Under the pieces are notes generated by a model that was not told the DNA's origin, did no database searches, and saw only the letters and a list, made by a program, of their open reading frames with translations. DNA of 12,823 nucleotides from positions 1-12,823 of the forward strand of contig CANCYO010000073.1 in assembly GCA_947382415.1 (NCBI GenBank), written 5' to 3'. This DNA comes from an uncultured Lachnospiraceae bacterium (lineage in GTDB: Bacteria; Bacillota; Clostridia; Lachnospirales; Lachnospiraceae). Each line of letters begins with the position of its first letter. The stretch's first letter is position 1. Of the stretch, positions 1 to 6,989 are shown in pieces. A program made the translations under genes and the position numbers.

Positions 1-1
1 G

Positions 2-226
2 ATCAATGGGCGGGGGACTTACTTCCACATCCTCGCCGGATGGCATAGATATGGGAATTACCTGTGCATCCCCAACCACGATGGAGGATGCGAACTCTCT
101 GATTTCTCCGATATCTTCTGGAATGAAGAAAGGATCGGTTCTCTGATGCGGAAGGCGGATGCGGTGACTGTCGCCACCGGGCTGGTCCATCTGCCTGCTA
201 TGGCTTCCGGGCGGCTGAAAAACTAA
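2..226 (+). CDS. C-terminal part of a small hypothetical protein (DUF6618-like)
   Basis: This open frame enters from the left window edge and ends at TAA, giving the last 74 residues of a protein whose start lies outside the window. It is rich in aromatic and Cys/Gly residues, with GRGTYFHILAG, RYGNYLCIPN, GCELSDFSDIFWNEERI and a final Ala/Val-rich helix. This pattern resembles small proteins of unknown function carried on Clostridia conjugative and other mobile elements (I recall DUF6618), but that match is from memory. No membrane segment or catalytic motif is visible. It is the only gene here on the plus strand and it converges on the CRISPR array, so it is not part of the defence operon. 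Its function is unknown. Confidence 0.6.
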   Translation: MNGRGTYFHILAGWHRYGNYLCIPNHDGGCELSDFSDIFWNEERIGSLMRKADAVTVATGLVHLPAMASGRLKN

Positions 227-395
227 ATGTTTCGTATGGCTGTGGGTCTCATGATGGGATCCATGGCCTTTTATCTTTCAGGGGGAAATCCATGCTGACA
301 ACAGCGCGCCGCATCTGCGGCAAAATCATGCATCCACAGACGGCACTGCACAGTCAATGGAATAAAGATTGGAAAAACAATTCGCAGTTTGCGTC

Positions 396-421
396 TCTCA
401 ATTCGCCGTCCGACACTCGAC
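396..421 (-). repeat. Degenerate terminal CRISPR repeat (leader-distal)
   Basis: Read on the minus strand this 26-bp segment starts GTCGAG, exactly like the perfect repeats, and ends GAATTGAGA against GGATTGAAA in the perfect repeat (7 of 9 positions). The middle is scrambled and a few bases shorter, so the hairpin is lost. On the plus strand its last 17 bases align to the perfect repeat's last 18 with one gap and 13 identities. It is separated from the first perfect repeat by exactly 33 bp (422-454), inside the 33-35 bp spacer range of this array. Decay of the oldest repeat is common in CRISPR arrays. The low overall identity keeps this uncertain. Confidence 0.55.
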
Positions 422-454
422 AAATACCAGAAAGCCTTGAATGAGTGGAAGAAA
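422..454 (-). other. Candidate oldest (12th) CRISPR spacer
   Basis: This 33-bp unique segment lies between the decayed repeat at 396-421 and the first perfect repeat at 455. Its length matches the other spacers. It would be the oldest spacer of the array because it is furthest from the leader. If the decayed repeat cannot be cut by Cas5c, its crRNA could still have a normal 5' handle, which comes from the upstream perfect repeat. Confidence 0.5.
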
Positions 455-1225
455 ATTTCAATCCACAAGGCCCTCACGGGCCTCGACAGGCGGGCAAACT
501 GCTGGGCCACCCGCACCGATTCATTTCAATCCACAAGGCCCTCACGGGCCTCGACTTACAATCTCCACAATCCGCTCCGGTACCCGGATATTTCAATCCA
601 CAAGGCCCTCACGGGCCTCGACGATGGCAGATGGTATTTTCAATGACCGCTATAACATTTCAATCCACAAGGCCCTCACGGGCCTCGACTGGTTGGATAA
701 AAATGGCAGGCAGCAATAAGAAATTTCAATCCACAAGGCCCTCACGGGCCTCGACCCCATGCGTACTCTGGGTAGGAATCAGCCGGATATTTCAATCCAC
801 AAGGCCCTCACGGGCCTCGACTGTAACTTCATATCTCTTGCAGCCATGTTTGTTGCATTTCAATCCACAAGGCCCTCACGGGCCTCGACACAGTAAGCCG
901 AAACGTCTGTGCCAACACTAATATTTCAATCCACAAGGCCCTCACGGGCCTCGACTCGGGATCGTCCTCGCCCTCCAACAGATTATCGGCATTTCAATCC
1001 ACAAGGCCCTCACGGGCCTCGACCACCGGGCGGTTTTGCGTTCATTATCCATTTATATATTTCAATCCACAAGGCCCTCACGGGCCTCGACCGAACATCC
1101 CATTCTTCGATTCGCTTTTTCAATATTTCAATCCACAAGGCCCTCACGGGCCTCGACGAGCTGCAGAAGGTTCAGAAAAAGCATGAAAGTTTATTTCAAT
1201 CCACAAGGCCCTCACGGGCCTCGAC
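455..1225 (-). CRISPR. Type I-C CRISPR array, 12 perfect repeats and 11 spacers
   Basis: Twelve copies of a 33-bp repeat begin at 455, 523, 590, 657, 723, 789, 857, 923, 991, 1059, 1125 and 1193, and all appear identical. The eleven spacers between them are 33 to 35 bp long. In the RNA (minus) sense each repeat starts GTCG, folds through AGGCCC-GTGA-GGGCCT (6-bp stem, GNRA tetraloop) and ends TGGATTGAAAT. That ending is typical of type I-C repeats and sets the direction, so transcription runs from the leader at 1226-1394 towards 455, following cas2. By analogy with Bacillus halodurans Cas5d, cleavage after the G that follows the hairpin would leave the 11-nt handle TGGATTGAAAT. The newest spacer should be 1158-1192. 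No spacer was recognised as matching another part of this window. Confidence 0.98.
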
Positions 1226-1394
1226 AGCAATTTTCACCAATTTCTTCCAGCTTTTCTTCAGTTTTCTAAGCATAATGCTTCATTTTTCTCATTCAACTCC
1301 CCTCCCTATCCAAAAATCCCTATTTTCTATGCCCTCATTCCCGCTTTTTCAAGTGCGAATATTCCAACCTTTCCATGTCCACTTCACATCCGCA
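1226..1394 (-). promoter_or_regulatory. CRISPR leader with possible array promoter
   Basis: This 169-bp AT-rich, non-coding stretch lies between the cas2 stop and the leader-proximal repeat, which is where a type I-C leader belongs. On the minus strand, TTGAAA (1352-1347) is followed after 17 bp by TAGAAA (1329-1324), a fair -35/-10 pair that would start the array transcript about 90 nt before the first repeat. A perfect 13-bp dyad, AAGCATTATGCTT, sits at 1268-1280, 42 bp from the repeat. The leader position is secure; the promoter is only plausible, and read-through from the cas operon could also supply array RNA. Confidence 0.7.
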
Positions 1395-1685
1395 CTAAAA
1401 AATCAACGGTTCTGTCACATCAAATCCAGGCTTTGCCCCTATATGCTCCACCTTATTTTTATATTGGTTTCCCAGATTATAAAATCTCAGGCTGTCTTTA
1501 TCTTTATCAATAAGCCCTTCTAAAATTGCTTTTACCTGTCTGTATTTTGCTGCGTCCAGATTGCATTCAAATACAGAATTTTGCACACGCTGTCCATAAT
1601 TTACACATTGCTTTGCCACCTTTCGCAAACGTGCTTTGCCTGCCGCCGTCTCTGTATTCACATCATAGGTAATCAAAACCAGCAT
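1395..1685 (-). CDS. cas2: CRISPR-associated endonuclease Cas2 (type I-C)
   Basis: Cas2 forms the dimeric core of the Cas1-Cas2 integrase that inserts new spacers at the leader end of the array. The 96-residue product begins MLVLITYDVNTETAAGK, with the ferredoxin-like first strand and its conserved Asp8, followed by CVNYGQRVQNSVFEC, a signature of the type I-C Cas2 group. The length is normal. I chose the ATG at 1685 rather than the in-frame GTG codons at 1694 and 1691, because AGGTGG lies 5 nt upstream of the ATG. It starts 9 nt after the cas1 stop and is the last gene of the operon, with the leader and array directly downstream. Confidence 0.96.
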   Translation of the reverse strand: MLVLITYDVNTETAAGKARLRKVAKQCVNYGQRVQNSVFECNLDAAKYRQVKAILEGLIDKDKDSLRFYNLGNQYKNKVEHIGAKPGFDVTEPLIF

Positions 1686-1694
1686 TCCCACCAC

Positions 1695-2726
1695 CTACTT
1701 CCATAAAAACGAAGGATATTCATCCAAATCTCCCCGTAAAAACCTGGACAGCAAAAGCGCCTGGACATAGGGAACCATTCCCCATTCGATCTTTTCATCT
1801 AAAAACGGATGTTTTATCGTTTCTGCCTTTTTTTCCTGCCAGAAAGCCAGAAATTGTTTTCTGGTATCATCCTTCATAAGCACAGCGCCATCTTCTTTTT
1901 TTAAAAAACCCTCTGCTCCGACCATTCGCTTATTAACCAGCGTCAATACAAAGCGATCTGCCATGACGGCACGCAGCTCCTCCATCAAATCCAGTGCCAA
2001 TGACATTCTCCCCGGCCGGTCGGTATGAAAGAATCCCACATATGGGTCGAGTCCGACTGCCTCTAAAGCGCCGCCGCACATTCCCGCCAGCAATGTATAT
2101 GCAAAAGAAAGCATCGCGTTTGTCAAATCCATGGGCGGCCGTTTACTTCTTCCATGAAAATAAAAATCCTGCTTCTGCTGAAGGATCAAATCATCAAATA
2201 CGGAAAAATAGACAGAGGCGGCCTCCCCTTCCAGTCCTAACAGCTCTTCTGCCGAATGACTCCCGCGAATTTTGGGTATACTGGCCGCCAGAAAAGAAGA
2301 CTTCTTTTTTAATTTTTCTGAATCCAGTCTCAAAGGATAATCTCTGGCCGCCCGCTCCAGCACCCAACGGGAATTGTATACTTTCGCCGCAATAAAATTC
2401 CTCGCGATCCCCAGGGACTGCTCTTGATTGTCACTGACCCGATACTGCTCTTTTCTCAGCGTGACGTTTCCTCTGACTTCCCCGGAAACTCTGGCCAGAA
2501 AGCGGCCGCCGGGTGAAAGGAAGGATAAGTCAATGCCTCTTTTGGCACAGGCGCCCATCAATGCAGGGCTGGCTCCCGGATATCCAAAACTCACAACCGC
2601 TTCCAGATTATGCAGAGGAACCCGGCCGATTTCTTCGTCCTGATTCTTAACCACAACATTTTCGCCATCCAACGACAAATATCGGTCCTGTGCCGTCACA
2701 TAAAGTGTGTTGAGCAGCCTTTTCAT
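1695..2726 (-). CDS. cas1: CRISPR-associated integrase Cas1 (type I-C)
   Basis: Cas1 is the catalytic subunit of the spacer integrase. The 343-residue protein has the usual length and two-part fold: an N-terminal beta domain (about 1-90) and a helical catalytic domain. The metal ligands are visible as Glu168 in LEGEAASVYF, His234 in GFFHTDRPGR and Asp246 in LALDLMEELR, so it should be active. The frame stays open upstream into cas4, but the ATG at 2726 is preceded by AGGAGGGAGAGTC, an excellent ribosome site. That start gives an ATGA overlap with the cas4 stop, pointing to translational coupling. It lies between cas4 and cas2, completing the adaptation module. Confidence 0.97.
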   Translation of the reverse strand: MKRLLNTLYVTAQDRYLSLDGENVVVKNQDEEIGRVPLHNLEAVVSFGYPGASPALMGACAKRGIDLSFLSPGGRFLARVSGEVRGNVTLRKEQYRVSDNQEQSLGIARNFIAAKVYNSRWVLERAARDYPLRLDSEKLKKKSSFLAASIPKIRGSHSAEELLGLEGEAASVYFSVFDDLILQQKQDFYFHGRSKRPPMDLTNAMLSFAYTLLAGMCGGALEAVGLDPYVGFFHTDRPGRMSLALDLMEELRAVMADRFVLTLVNKRMVGAEGFLKKEDGAVLMKDDTRKQFLAFWQEKKAETIKHPFLDEKIEWGMVPYVQALLLSRFLRGDLDEYPSFLWK

Positions 2727-3400
2727 GACTCTCCCTCCTCCTTTGCCGCCAGCGTCCGTTCCATATAGGCTTTGGCCGATTTTTTCTTTCCCAGTACAGG
2801 AAGGCAGACATCCCGCAGAGAACACGCATTGCAGCTTTTGGTCCATTTCACACGGGGTGTATGGCGGCGGCTGTAATACTCATGCATTTCCAAAAACATT
2901 GCCTTTACTTTATCACGCAATTCTTTGCTGATCTCCACCTTTGTTCTGCGTCTTGTCTCACCATAGTAAAGATATCCCCAGGGAATCTGACAGCAAAGCA
3001 TTTCTTCCAGGCACAAAACCTGTGCTGTCAACTGCAGCGTATCCACATCTGTAACCTTGGGCCTCCCTCTCTTATATTCAACCGGCACCACCTGATACAA
3101 ACCGCTCCTTCCTGTCAGGGAAATTCCCTCATCGCTGCGGTGAAATTCTACAATATCACACTCTCCGCTGATTCCCAATTCTCTGGATTGTATGGGCATC
3201 GCCCTGCTGATGATACAGTCGCCCCGTTTTTCCACTGCCGAAGCATCATGCGCCTTCAGATGCATCAGTTTTCCTTCCACGGTTCTTACATTTTCCTGCC
3301 ACTGCAGTTCAATATAGGCCAACGCCCACTGTCTCCGGCAAAACGCAAAATGCTGTATACCGGAAAGCTGGAGAAAATCCTCCTCTTTATACAAGATCAT
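2723..3400 (-). CDS. cas4: CRISPR-associated exonuclease Cas4 (type I-C)
   Basis: Cas4 trims prespacers and selects those with a proper PAM before Cas1-Cas2 integrates them. The 225-residue protein has the RecB-like nuclease core: His47, Asp82 in GECDIVEF, Glu108 and Lys110 in PVEYKRG, and the QLTAQ motif (123-127). Four cysteines that should hold an iron-sulphur cluster are present: Cys21 in FCRRQW, and Cys190, Cys193 and Cys199 near the C-terminus (CNACSLRDVC). All key residues are intact. Its ATG lies inside the last codons of cas7 (14-nt overlap) with a short GAGG site, and its stop overlaps the cas1 start, so it is probably translated by coupling on both sides. Confidence 0.97.
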   Translation of the reverse strand: MILYKEEDFLQLSGIQHFAFCRRQWALAYIELQWQENVRTVEGKLMHLKAHDASAVEKRGDCIISRAMPIQSRELGISGECDIVEFHRSDEGISLTGRSGLYQVVPVEYKRGRPKVTDVDTLQLTAQVLCLEEMLCCQIPWGYLYYGETRRRTKVEISKELRDKVKAMFLEMHEYYSRRHTPRVKWTKSCNACSLRDVCLPVLGKKKSAKAYMERTLAAKEEGES

Positions 3401-4244
3401 ACACCTCTGGTTTCACACAAGGCAGATCTGCCAGATGAATCTCATAATCAGCAAACGATTCCGGCCTGTCCTTCTTTTCCTTAATCTGAATACTTCTATG
3501 TATTTTCGCGGTGGATACTGCCGGCGTCTTTTCCTCATGCTGCCACCAGTACAGACGGCATACCTCCATACTCCCCTCCGGCCGCGCCGATGAAGCGTCA
3601 TTTTCAAACAGGGTTTTCAGTGCTTCCTTCAGAAGCTCTGCGTCCTCCTGAGAAAATCCCGTCTTTTCTGCCAGTTGAACATTTACACTTCCTTTTATTA
3701 CATAAAGGCCAAAACCGACCCGATGTTTTGTCCCCATGGTATCCGATGCCTTTCCATCTTTTCCGTCCTCACTGTTCACGCTTTTTGTAATCTGCATACT
3801 GATAATATCCACCGGAGATACGCTGACCGCCTGCTGAACCGATACCGGGCCCCGGACTCCTACGGATACGTTCACCCCCTTAAACGCAAACACCTGCCCG
3901 AAGGCTCTCACATCAATCCACTCCCTGCATGCAGCCTGACTGAACTGATCCCGATCCGGATTTTTACTTTTACTTAAGATTGCCTTCAACTCCGCGCACC
4001 CTTCTGCACGGGCCTTCAGACTGGTAAGTCCATCATCCGCGCGATCATCTGACTGGACAAATACACGCGCTCCCAAATCCTGAAACCGGTTTCTGATTTT
4101 CCGCTTAATGCACACATCGGATATCTCTCCATACCCGTCAAAATTTTCTCTGGGACGGTTTCCATTCAGGGGATCTCCATTGGGGTTTGCGTTGGTTGCG
4201 GATATCAGCACTGCAAAATCAATTTTCCCTTTTAAATTCGTCAT
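3387..4244 (-). CDS. cas7c: Type I-C Cascade backbone subunit Cas7c (Csd2)
   Basis: Cas7c copies assemble along the crRNA spacer to form the Cascade backbone. The 285-residue protein has the normal Csd2 length and the family's N-terminal signature: FAVLISATNANPNGDPL followed by NRPR. The later segments DVRAFGQVFAF and GVRGPVSVQQAVSVSPVD are the typical RAMP-fold region that contacts RNA. The frame is open for nine more codons upstream, but I chose ATG at 4244 because GGAG lies just upstream of it and the protein then begins at the usual place. It follows the cas8c stop by 4 nt and overlaps cas4 by 14 nt. Confidence 0.97.
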   Translation of the reverse strand: MTNLKGKIDFAVLISATNANPNGDPLNGNRPRENFDGYGEISDVCIKRKIRNRFQDLGARVFVQSDDRADDGLTSLKARAEGCAELKAILSKSKNPDRDQFSQAACREWIDVRAFGQVFAFKGVNVSVGVRGPVSVQQAVSVSPVDIISMQITKSVNSEDGKDGKASDTMGTKHRVGFGLYVIKGSVNVQLAEKTGFSQEDAELLKEALKTLFENDASSARPEGSMEVCRLYWWQHEEKTPAVSTAKIHRSIQIKEKKDRPESFADYEIHLADLPCVKPEVYDLV

Positions 4245-4248
4245 ACTC

Positions 4249-4626
4249 TCACTCCTCTTCTTTCTGTTCATTTGCCGGTTTCTGCTTCAGCGCCAATGCC
4301 TGACTGTGAAATCCCAATAAATACAGACCGCTCAGGCTCTCGTCTTTTTCATACGCCTCAACCGTAAATTTATCAAAAATTTCGTCAATCAATTTTTTAT
4401 ACACCATACGCTCGCCCGGTTTTAGTTTCCCCCAGTAAGGCTGCAGTTTCTCTTCCAGCACCTTCCAGGTACGCATAGGCTTCTGAGCAAACACCGCCAT
4501 ATACCGCTGCGCATTTGTCTCACGCCAATCATCCTTATCATAGGTACGGTACTCCACCCGATCCGCCACCGCCAGCAATCGCCCAAACAGATAATCCCGT
4601 TTCTCACACCCTGTATCCAAAGCCAC
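4249..4626 (-). CDS. cas11c: Predicted internally translated small subunit Cas11c
   Basis: Type I-C systems make their Cascade small subunit from an internal start within cas8c (established for other I-C systems). Here the minus strand reads AAAGGAGG, then 8 nt, then an in-frame GTG at Val538 of Cas8c, giving a 125-residue protein beginning (M)ALDTGCEKRDYLFGRLLAV. The ribosome site is a near-perfect match to the 16S tail at ideal spacing, unlikely by chance at exactly this place. The protein is a helical, basic-acidic mixed domain ending with the rest of Cas8c. A TTG two codons later is less well spaced. It is predicted from sequence; no product is proven. Confidence 0.75.
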   Translation of the reverse strand: MALDTGCEKRDYLFGRLLAVADRVEYRTYDKDDWRETNAQRYMAVFAQKPMRTWKVLEEKLQPYWGKLKPGERMVYKKLIDEIFDKFTVEAYEKDESLSGLYLLGFHSQALALKQKPANEQKEEE

Positions 4627-6237
4627 CTTCCATACCTCCTTTGCATAGTACTCATATCGCTGTTTCTTGACGAGCGAACATGCTACTGCCAAAATTCGTT
4701 CCCAGTTATACCGTTCTTTAAAAGTCATTGGCGAAGAAGCTCTCTCCACGAACAGCCTCACCAGATCCAACGGAATTTTCCGCCGCTCTGAAATACACGG
4801 CAAAAGCCTCTTTAACACCTCTTTGTACAGGTGCTGATTGTTTTTTCCCGTAATCGTCAGCCTGCCTTTTTGCTCTGTGCCATACAAAGCTTCTGCAATT
4901 TCATCAACCCCAACCATCCCCTGAAAGGTAAACGGCCCGCCGTTTTTATATTTTACATGCTGCCATTCACAGCTCATATGCCAGTACGAAATATTTTCCA
5001 GATAGGTACTTGACTCAAACTGCTTGCATTCTGTCATGGCCAGACGCCCAGGGGTTGCGGAATCCAATGCCAGCAGTACGGTTCTGGATGCCTGGCCCAG
5101 ACACGTTCCATATCCCCGCATCGCCGCGGCAAACTTAGAAGCCCCGATCTCATCTGTTCCCAGATATTCTGTTTGTTGTTCTTCTTCATCTCCCCAACCT
5201 TCATACTCCTCACATGTCTCACATATCTCATCTGTGTCTGCGTGCAAACCCGGCAAAGGTTTCATATCCGATTCCCAGATCACCACATACAGGCTGTCCC
5301 AGCTGTACCCCTGCTTGCGGATAATCCACTTCAAAGCATTATGTGCCTTTTGAGAGTCCTCATATCCTATGGAAAACGCCTGGGATTTATCAGAAAACCG
5401 GCCGCGAAACGTAAAGTTCTTCTCATCGTTGGATGAAATCAATTTTGCTCCGTCTCCTTCATTCCGAATTTTTTTCGGCTGAAGAAACGACAGCGCTTCC
5501 ACCTTTCCGGACAAATAAGACAACCCCTTTTCTGCCGGAAGAGAACGGTAATATTCTGTAAAACATTGCTGAAGCGTCCTGTCTCTCCAACATTCCGCAC
5601 AGCTGTTTCCCCACCTGTCCGCCAGCGCCGCCTCATCCAGTTCTTCAGGCCGCCAGACCCGAAACCTCACAAACGCGTCTTCCTGGGCAACCGCCTGTAT
5701 TTTTTCTTTCTGTGCGATCTTTCCACGGTCATCCAGGCGGATCACTCCGGCATCAGCCAGATCCTGGATCAGGCTCCCTTTTCTCAGATACCGGTAGATA
5801 CTGTTTACCTTCTCATGGCTGTATTCCGATTCGCTCCAACGCTGCAGCGCTTTTATGTACATCTGATAATTCTCTGAAAAATCCTTCTCTTTCCCATCTT
5901 TGCCGCCGCCATAATAATCCATATAATCTCCGGCCAGGTACTTCAGATTATCACACAGCGGATGAGGCGCTTTGCCTGCTGTGCGGCTTCCGGATTCTGC
6001 CGTAACCGGAATGATCGTTAGTTTGTCCTCCTCTGCCACAGGCTCCGCAGAGATAAAATTGCCGTCAGCGTCAATGGTAACCGTAATCTGCGCCGTTACC
6101 GTTGTATGAGAAATCGGAAGCAGCACCAGACTCGTCTTTTCAATCCCTTTTCTGGTCTTTCTGTCAACCGTTTGGATTTCACCGACAAGATCCTGATTTT
6201 TTTCATACAGATCATAAAGCTCGTTCAGCCAGTTCAC
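4249..6237 (-). CDS. cas8c: Type I-C Cascade large subunit Cas8c (Csd1)
   Basis: Cas8c recognises the PAM in target DNA and helps recruit Cas3. The 662-residue product begins NWLNELYDLYEKN, a typical Csd1 start, and carries the family segment AFSIGYEDSQKAHNALKWII (about 287-306). The C-terminal part (538-662) corresponds to the small subunit and is probably also made separately (see Cas11c). It is slightly longer than many Cas8c proteins, partly through a Cys/Glu/Asp-rich stretch at about 335-358. The start is GTG, overlapping the cas5c stop as GTGA, with GAGGAG upstream, so it is translationally coupled to cas5c. Confidence 0.96.
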   Translation of the reverse strand: MNWLNELYDLYEKNQDLVGEIQTVDRKTRKGIEKTSLVLLPISHTTVTAQITVTIDADGNFISAEPVAEEDKLTIIPVTAESGSRTAGKAPHPLCDNLKYLAGDYMDYYGGGKDGKEKDFSENYQMYIKALQRWSESEYSHEKVNSIYRYLRKGSLIQDLADAGVIRLDDRGKIAQKEKIQAVAQEDAFVRFRVWRPEELDEAALADRWGNSCAECWRDRTLQQCFTEYYRSLPAEKGLSYLSGKVEALSFLQPKKIRNEGDGAKLISSNDEKNFTFRGRFSDKSQAFSIGYEDSQKAHNALKWIIRKQGYSWDSLYVVIWESDMKPLPGLHADTDEICETCEEYEGWGDEEEQQTEYLGTDEIGASKFAAAMRGYGTCLGQASRTVLLALDSATPGRLAMTECKQFESSTYLENISYWHMSCEWQHVKYKNGGPFTFQGMVGVDEIAEALYGTEQKGRLTITGKNNQHLYKEVLKRLLPCISERRKIPLDLVRLFVERASSPMTFKERYNWERILAVACSLVKKQRYEYYAKEVWKVALDTGCEKRDYLFGRLLAVADRVEYRTYDKDDWRETNAQRYMAVFAQKPMRTWKVLEEKLQPYWGKLKPGERMVYKKLIDEIFDKFTVEAYEKDESLSGLYLLGFHSQALALKQKPANEQKEEE
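4635..4642 (-). promoter_or_regulatory. Internal ribosome binding site for Cas11c
   Basis: AAAGGAGG on the minus strand sits inside cas8c, 8 nt before the in-frame GTG at 4626. It encodes Lys-Glu-Val in Cas8c. It is at least as strong as the ribosome sites before the full-length cas genes, which supports a function beyond coding. Confidence 0.75.
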
Positions 6238-6968
6238 AGCCCCGCCTCCTCGTCACTAAATTCTTCCGCGCCGCAAAAGTTTTCCTGGCAGAATATCTTC
6301 ATTTCCATTTCTTTAATGTGCCGTTTTTCCACGCACTGTTCCGGACGTAAAAATTCAATATTTCCTCCCCTTGTCATCCTGGGATGCCAAAAACGCACGG
6401 TCAGTTTCCCTTTATCCTCCGGCAAAACCGCTTCATCTGCATAGGTAATTCCATGATACAGAAAGCCGTAAGCAATTTCTCCGTCCAGATCGTCATAAGC
6501 ACTTTCTCCTTCCCCGAACACACACGGCTCCACATATCCCTGACATTCCCTGGTCCCGAGAAACACATCCCGCCTTCCTCCGCGGGCAATCATCCGTCTG
6601 GCAATATTATGATGTTTATGTTCATTCCTGTCCGCTTCCAACTCCGGCCGGTTTTCATTCCATTCAAAATGAGCACGCACCTGATAACAGACATTTTTCA
6701 GATACGTGTAGTAAGCCAGCTCATTTCCTCCGTTATAGCAAATCGGCCGGATTCCTTTGGTCTCTGTCCGAATCGGATTCATGACACGCACGGCGTCAAT
6801 GATCCATACAAACGTAGGCTTCCAGTAAACGCTCTGCAAGATTCCCTTCAGCGCCTCATAGGTGGGAATATGGTAAGAACATTTTTCTCCTCCCACCCTG
6901 GTGACAGGATCCGAAAACAGCGCATAATCCCCGCTCACCTGAAACTCAACCGTATTCCGATACTTCAA
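6234..6968 (-). CDS. cas5c: Type I-C crRNA-processing nuclease Cas5c
   Basis: In type I-C, which lacks Cas6, Cas5c cuts the precursor RNA at the base of each repeat hairpin and stays bound to the 5' handle in Cascade. The 244-residue protein has the RAMP-fold start KYRNTVEFQVSGDYALFSDP and the segment PTYEALKGILQSVYWKP. Tyr48, Lys118 and His119 (in EHKHH) line up with the catalytic Tyr46, Lys116 and His117 reported for Bacillus halodurans Cas5d, with a constant offset of two, so it should be active. The start codon is TTG; no ATG or GTG is available nearby, and GGGAGG lies 8-9 nt upstream. It follows cas3 by 21 nt and overlaps cas8c by 4 nt. Confidence 0.96.
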   Translation of the reverse strand: MKYRNTVEFQVSGDYALFSDPVTRVGGEKCSYHIPTYEALKGILQSVYWKPTFVWIIDAVRVMNPIRTETKGIRPICYNGGNELAYYTYLKNVCYQVRAHFEWNENRPELEADRNEHKHHNIARRMIARGGRRDVFLGTRECQGYVEPCVFGEGESAYDDLDGEIAYGFLYHGITYADEAVLPEDKGKLTVRFWHPRMTRGGNIEFLRPEQCVEKRHIKEMEMKIFCQENFCGAEEFSDEEAGL

Positions 6969-6989
6969 ATTGATTCACCTCCCTGCATA

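Noticed and set aside
308..321. Hairpin GCCGCATCTGCGGC as terminator of the array transcript
   Set aside because: The 5-bp stem is clean, but on the minus strand it is followed by GCGCTGTTG and not by a T-run, so it is not an intrinsic terminator.
292..444. A 50-codon plus-strand frame (MLTTARRICGKIMH...) just left of the array
   Set aside because: It has a poor ribosome site, no recognisable family, and runs into the decayed repeat and candidate spacer. Chance is the better explanation.
455..1225. Self-targeting spacers against genes in this window
   Set aside because: By eye I found no spacer matching cas, jet or flanking sequence. A proper whole-genome search was not possible here.
1226..1260. 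A further spacer next to the leader-proximal repeat
   Set aside because: No repeat or repeat fragment follows at about 1260, and the sequence is AT-rich like the rest of the leader.
389..1523. Long plus-strand open frames across the CRISPR array
   Set aside because: They are artefacts of the stop-free repeat read over and over (repeating SIHKALTGLD, FQSTRPSRAST or FNPQGPHGPR). They are not proteins.
2723..2846. A longer Cas1 starting at 2846
   Set aside because: The extra 40 residues come from reading through the end of cas4 in another frame. ATG 2726 has the strong ribosome site and the normal Cas1 N-terminus.
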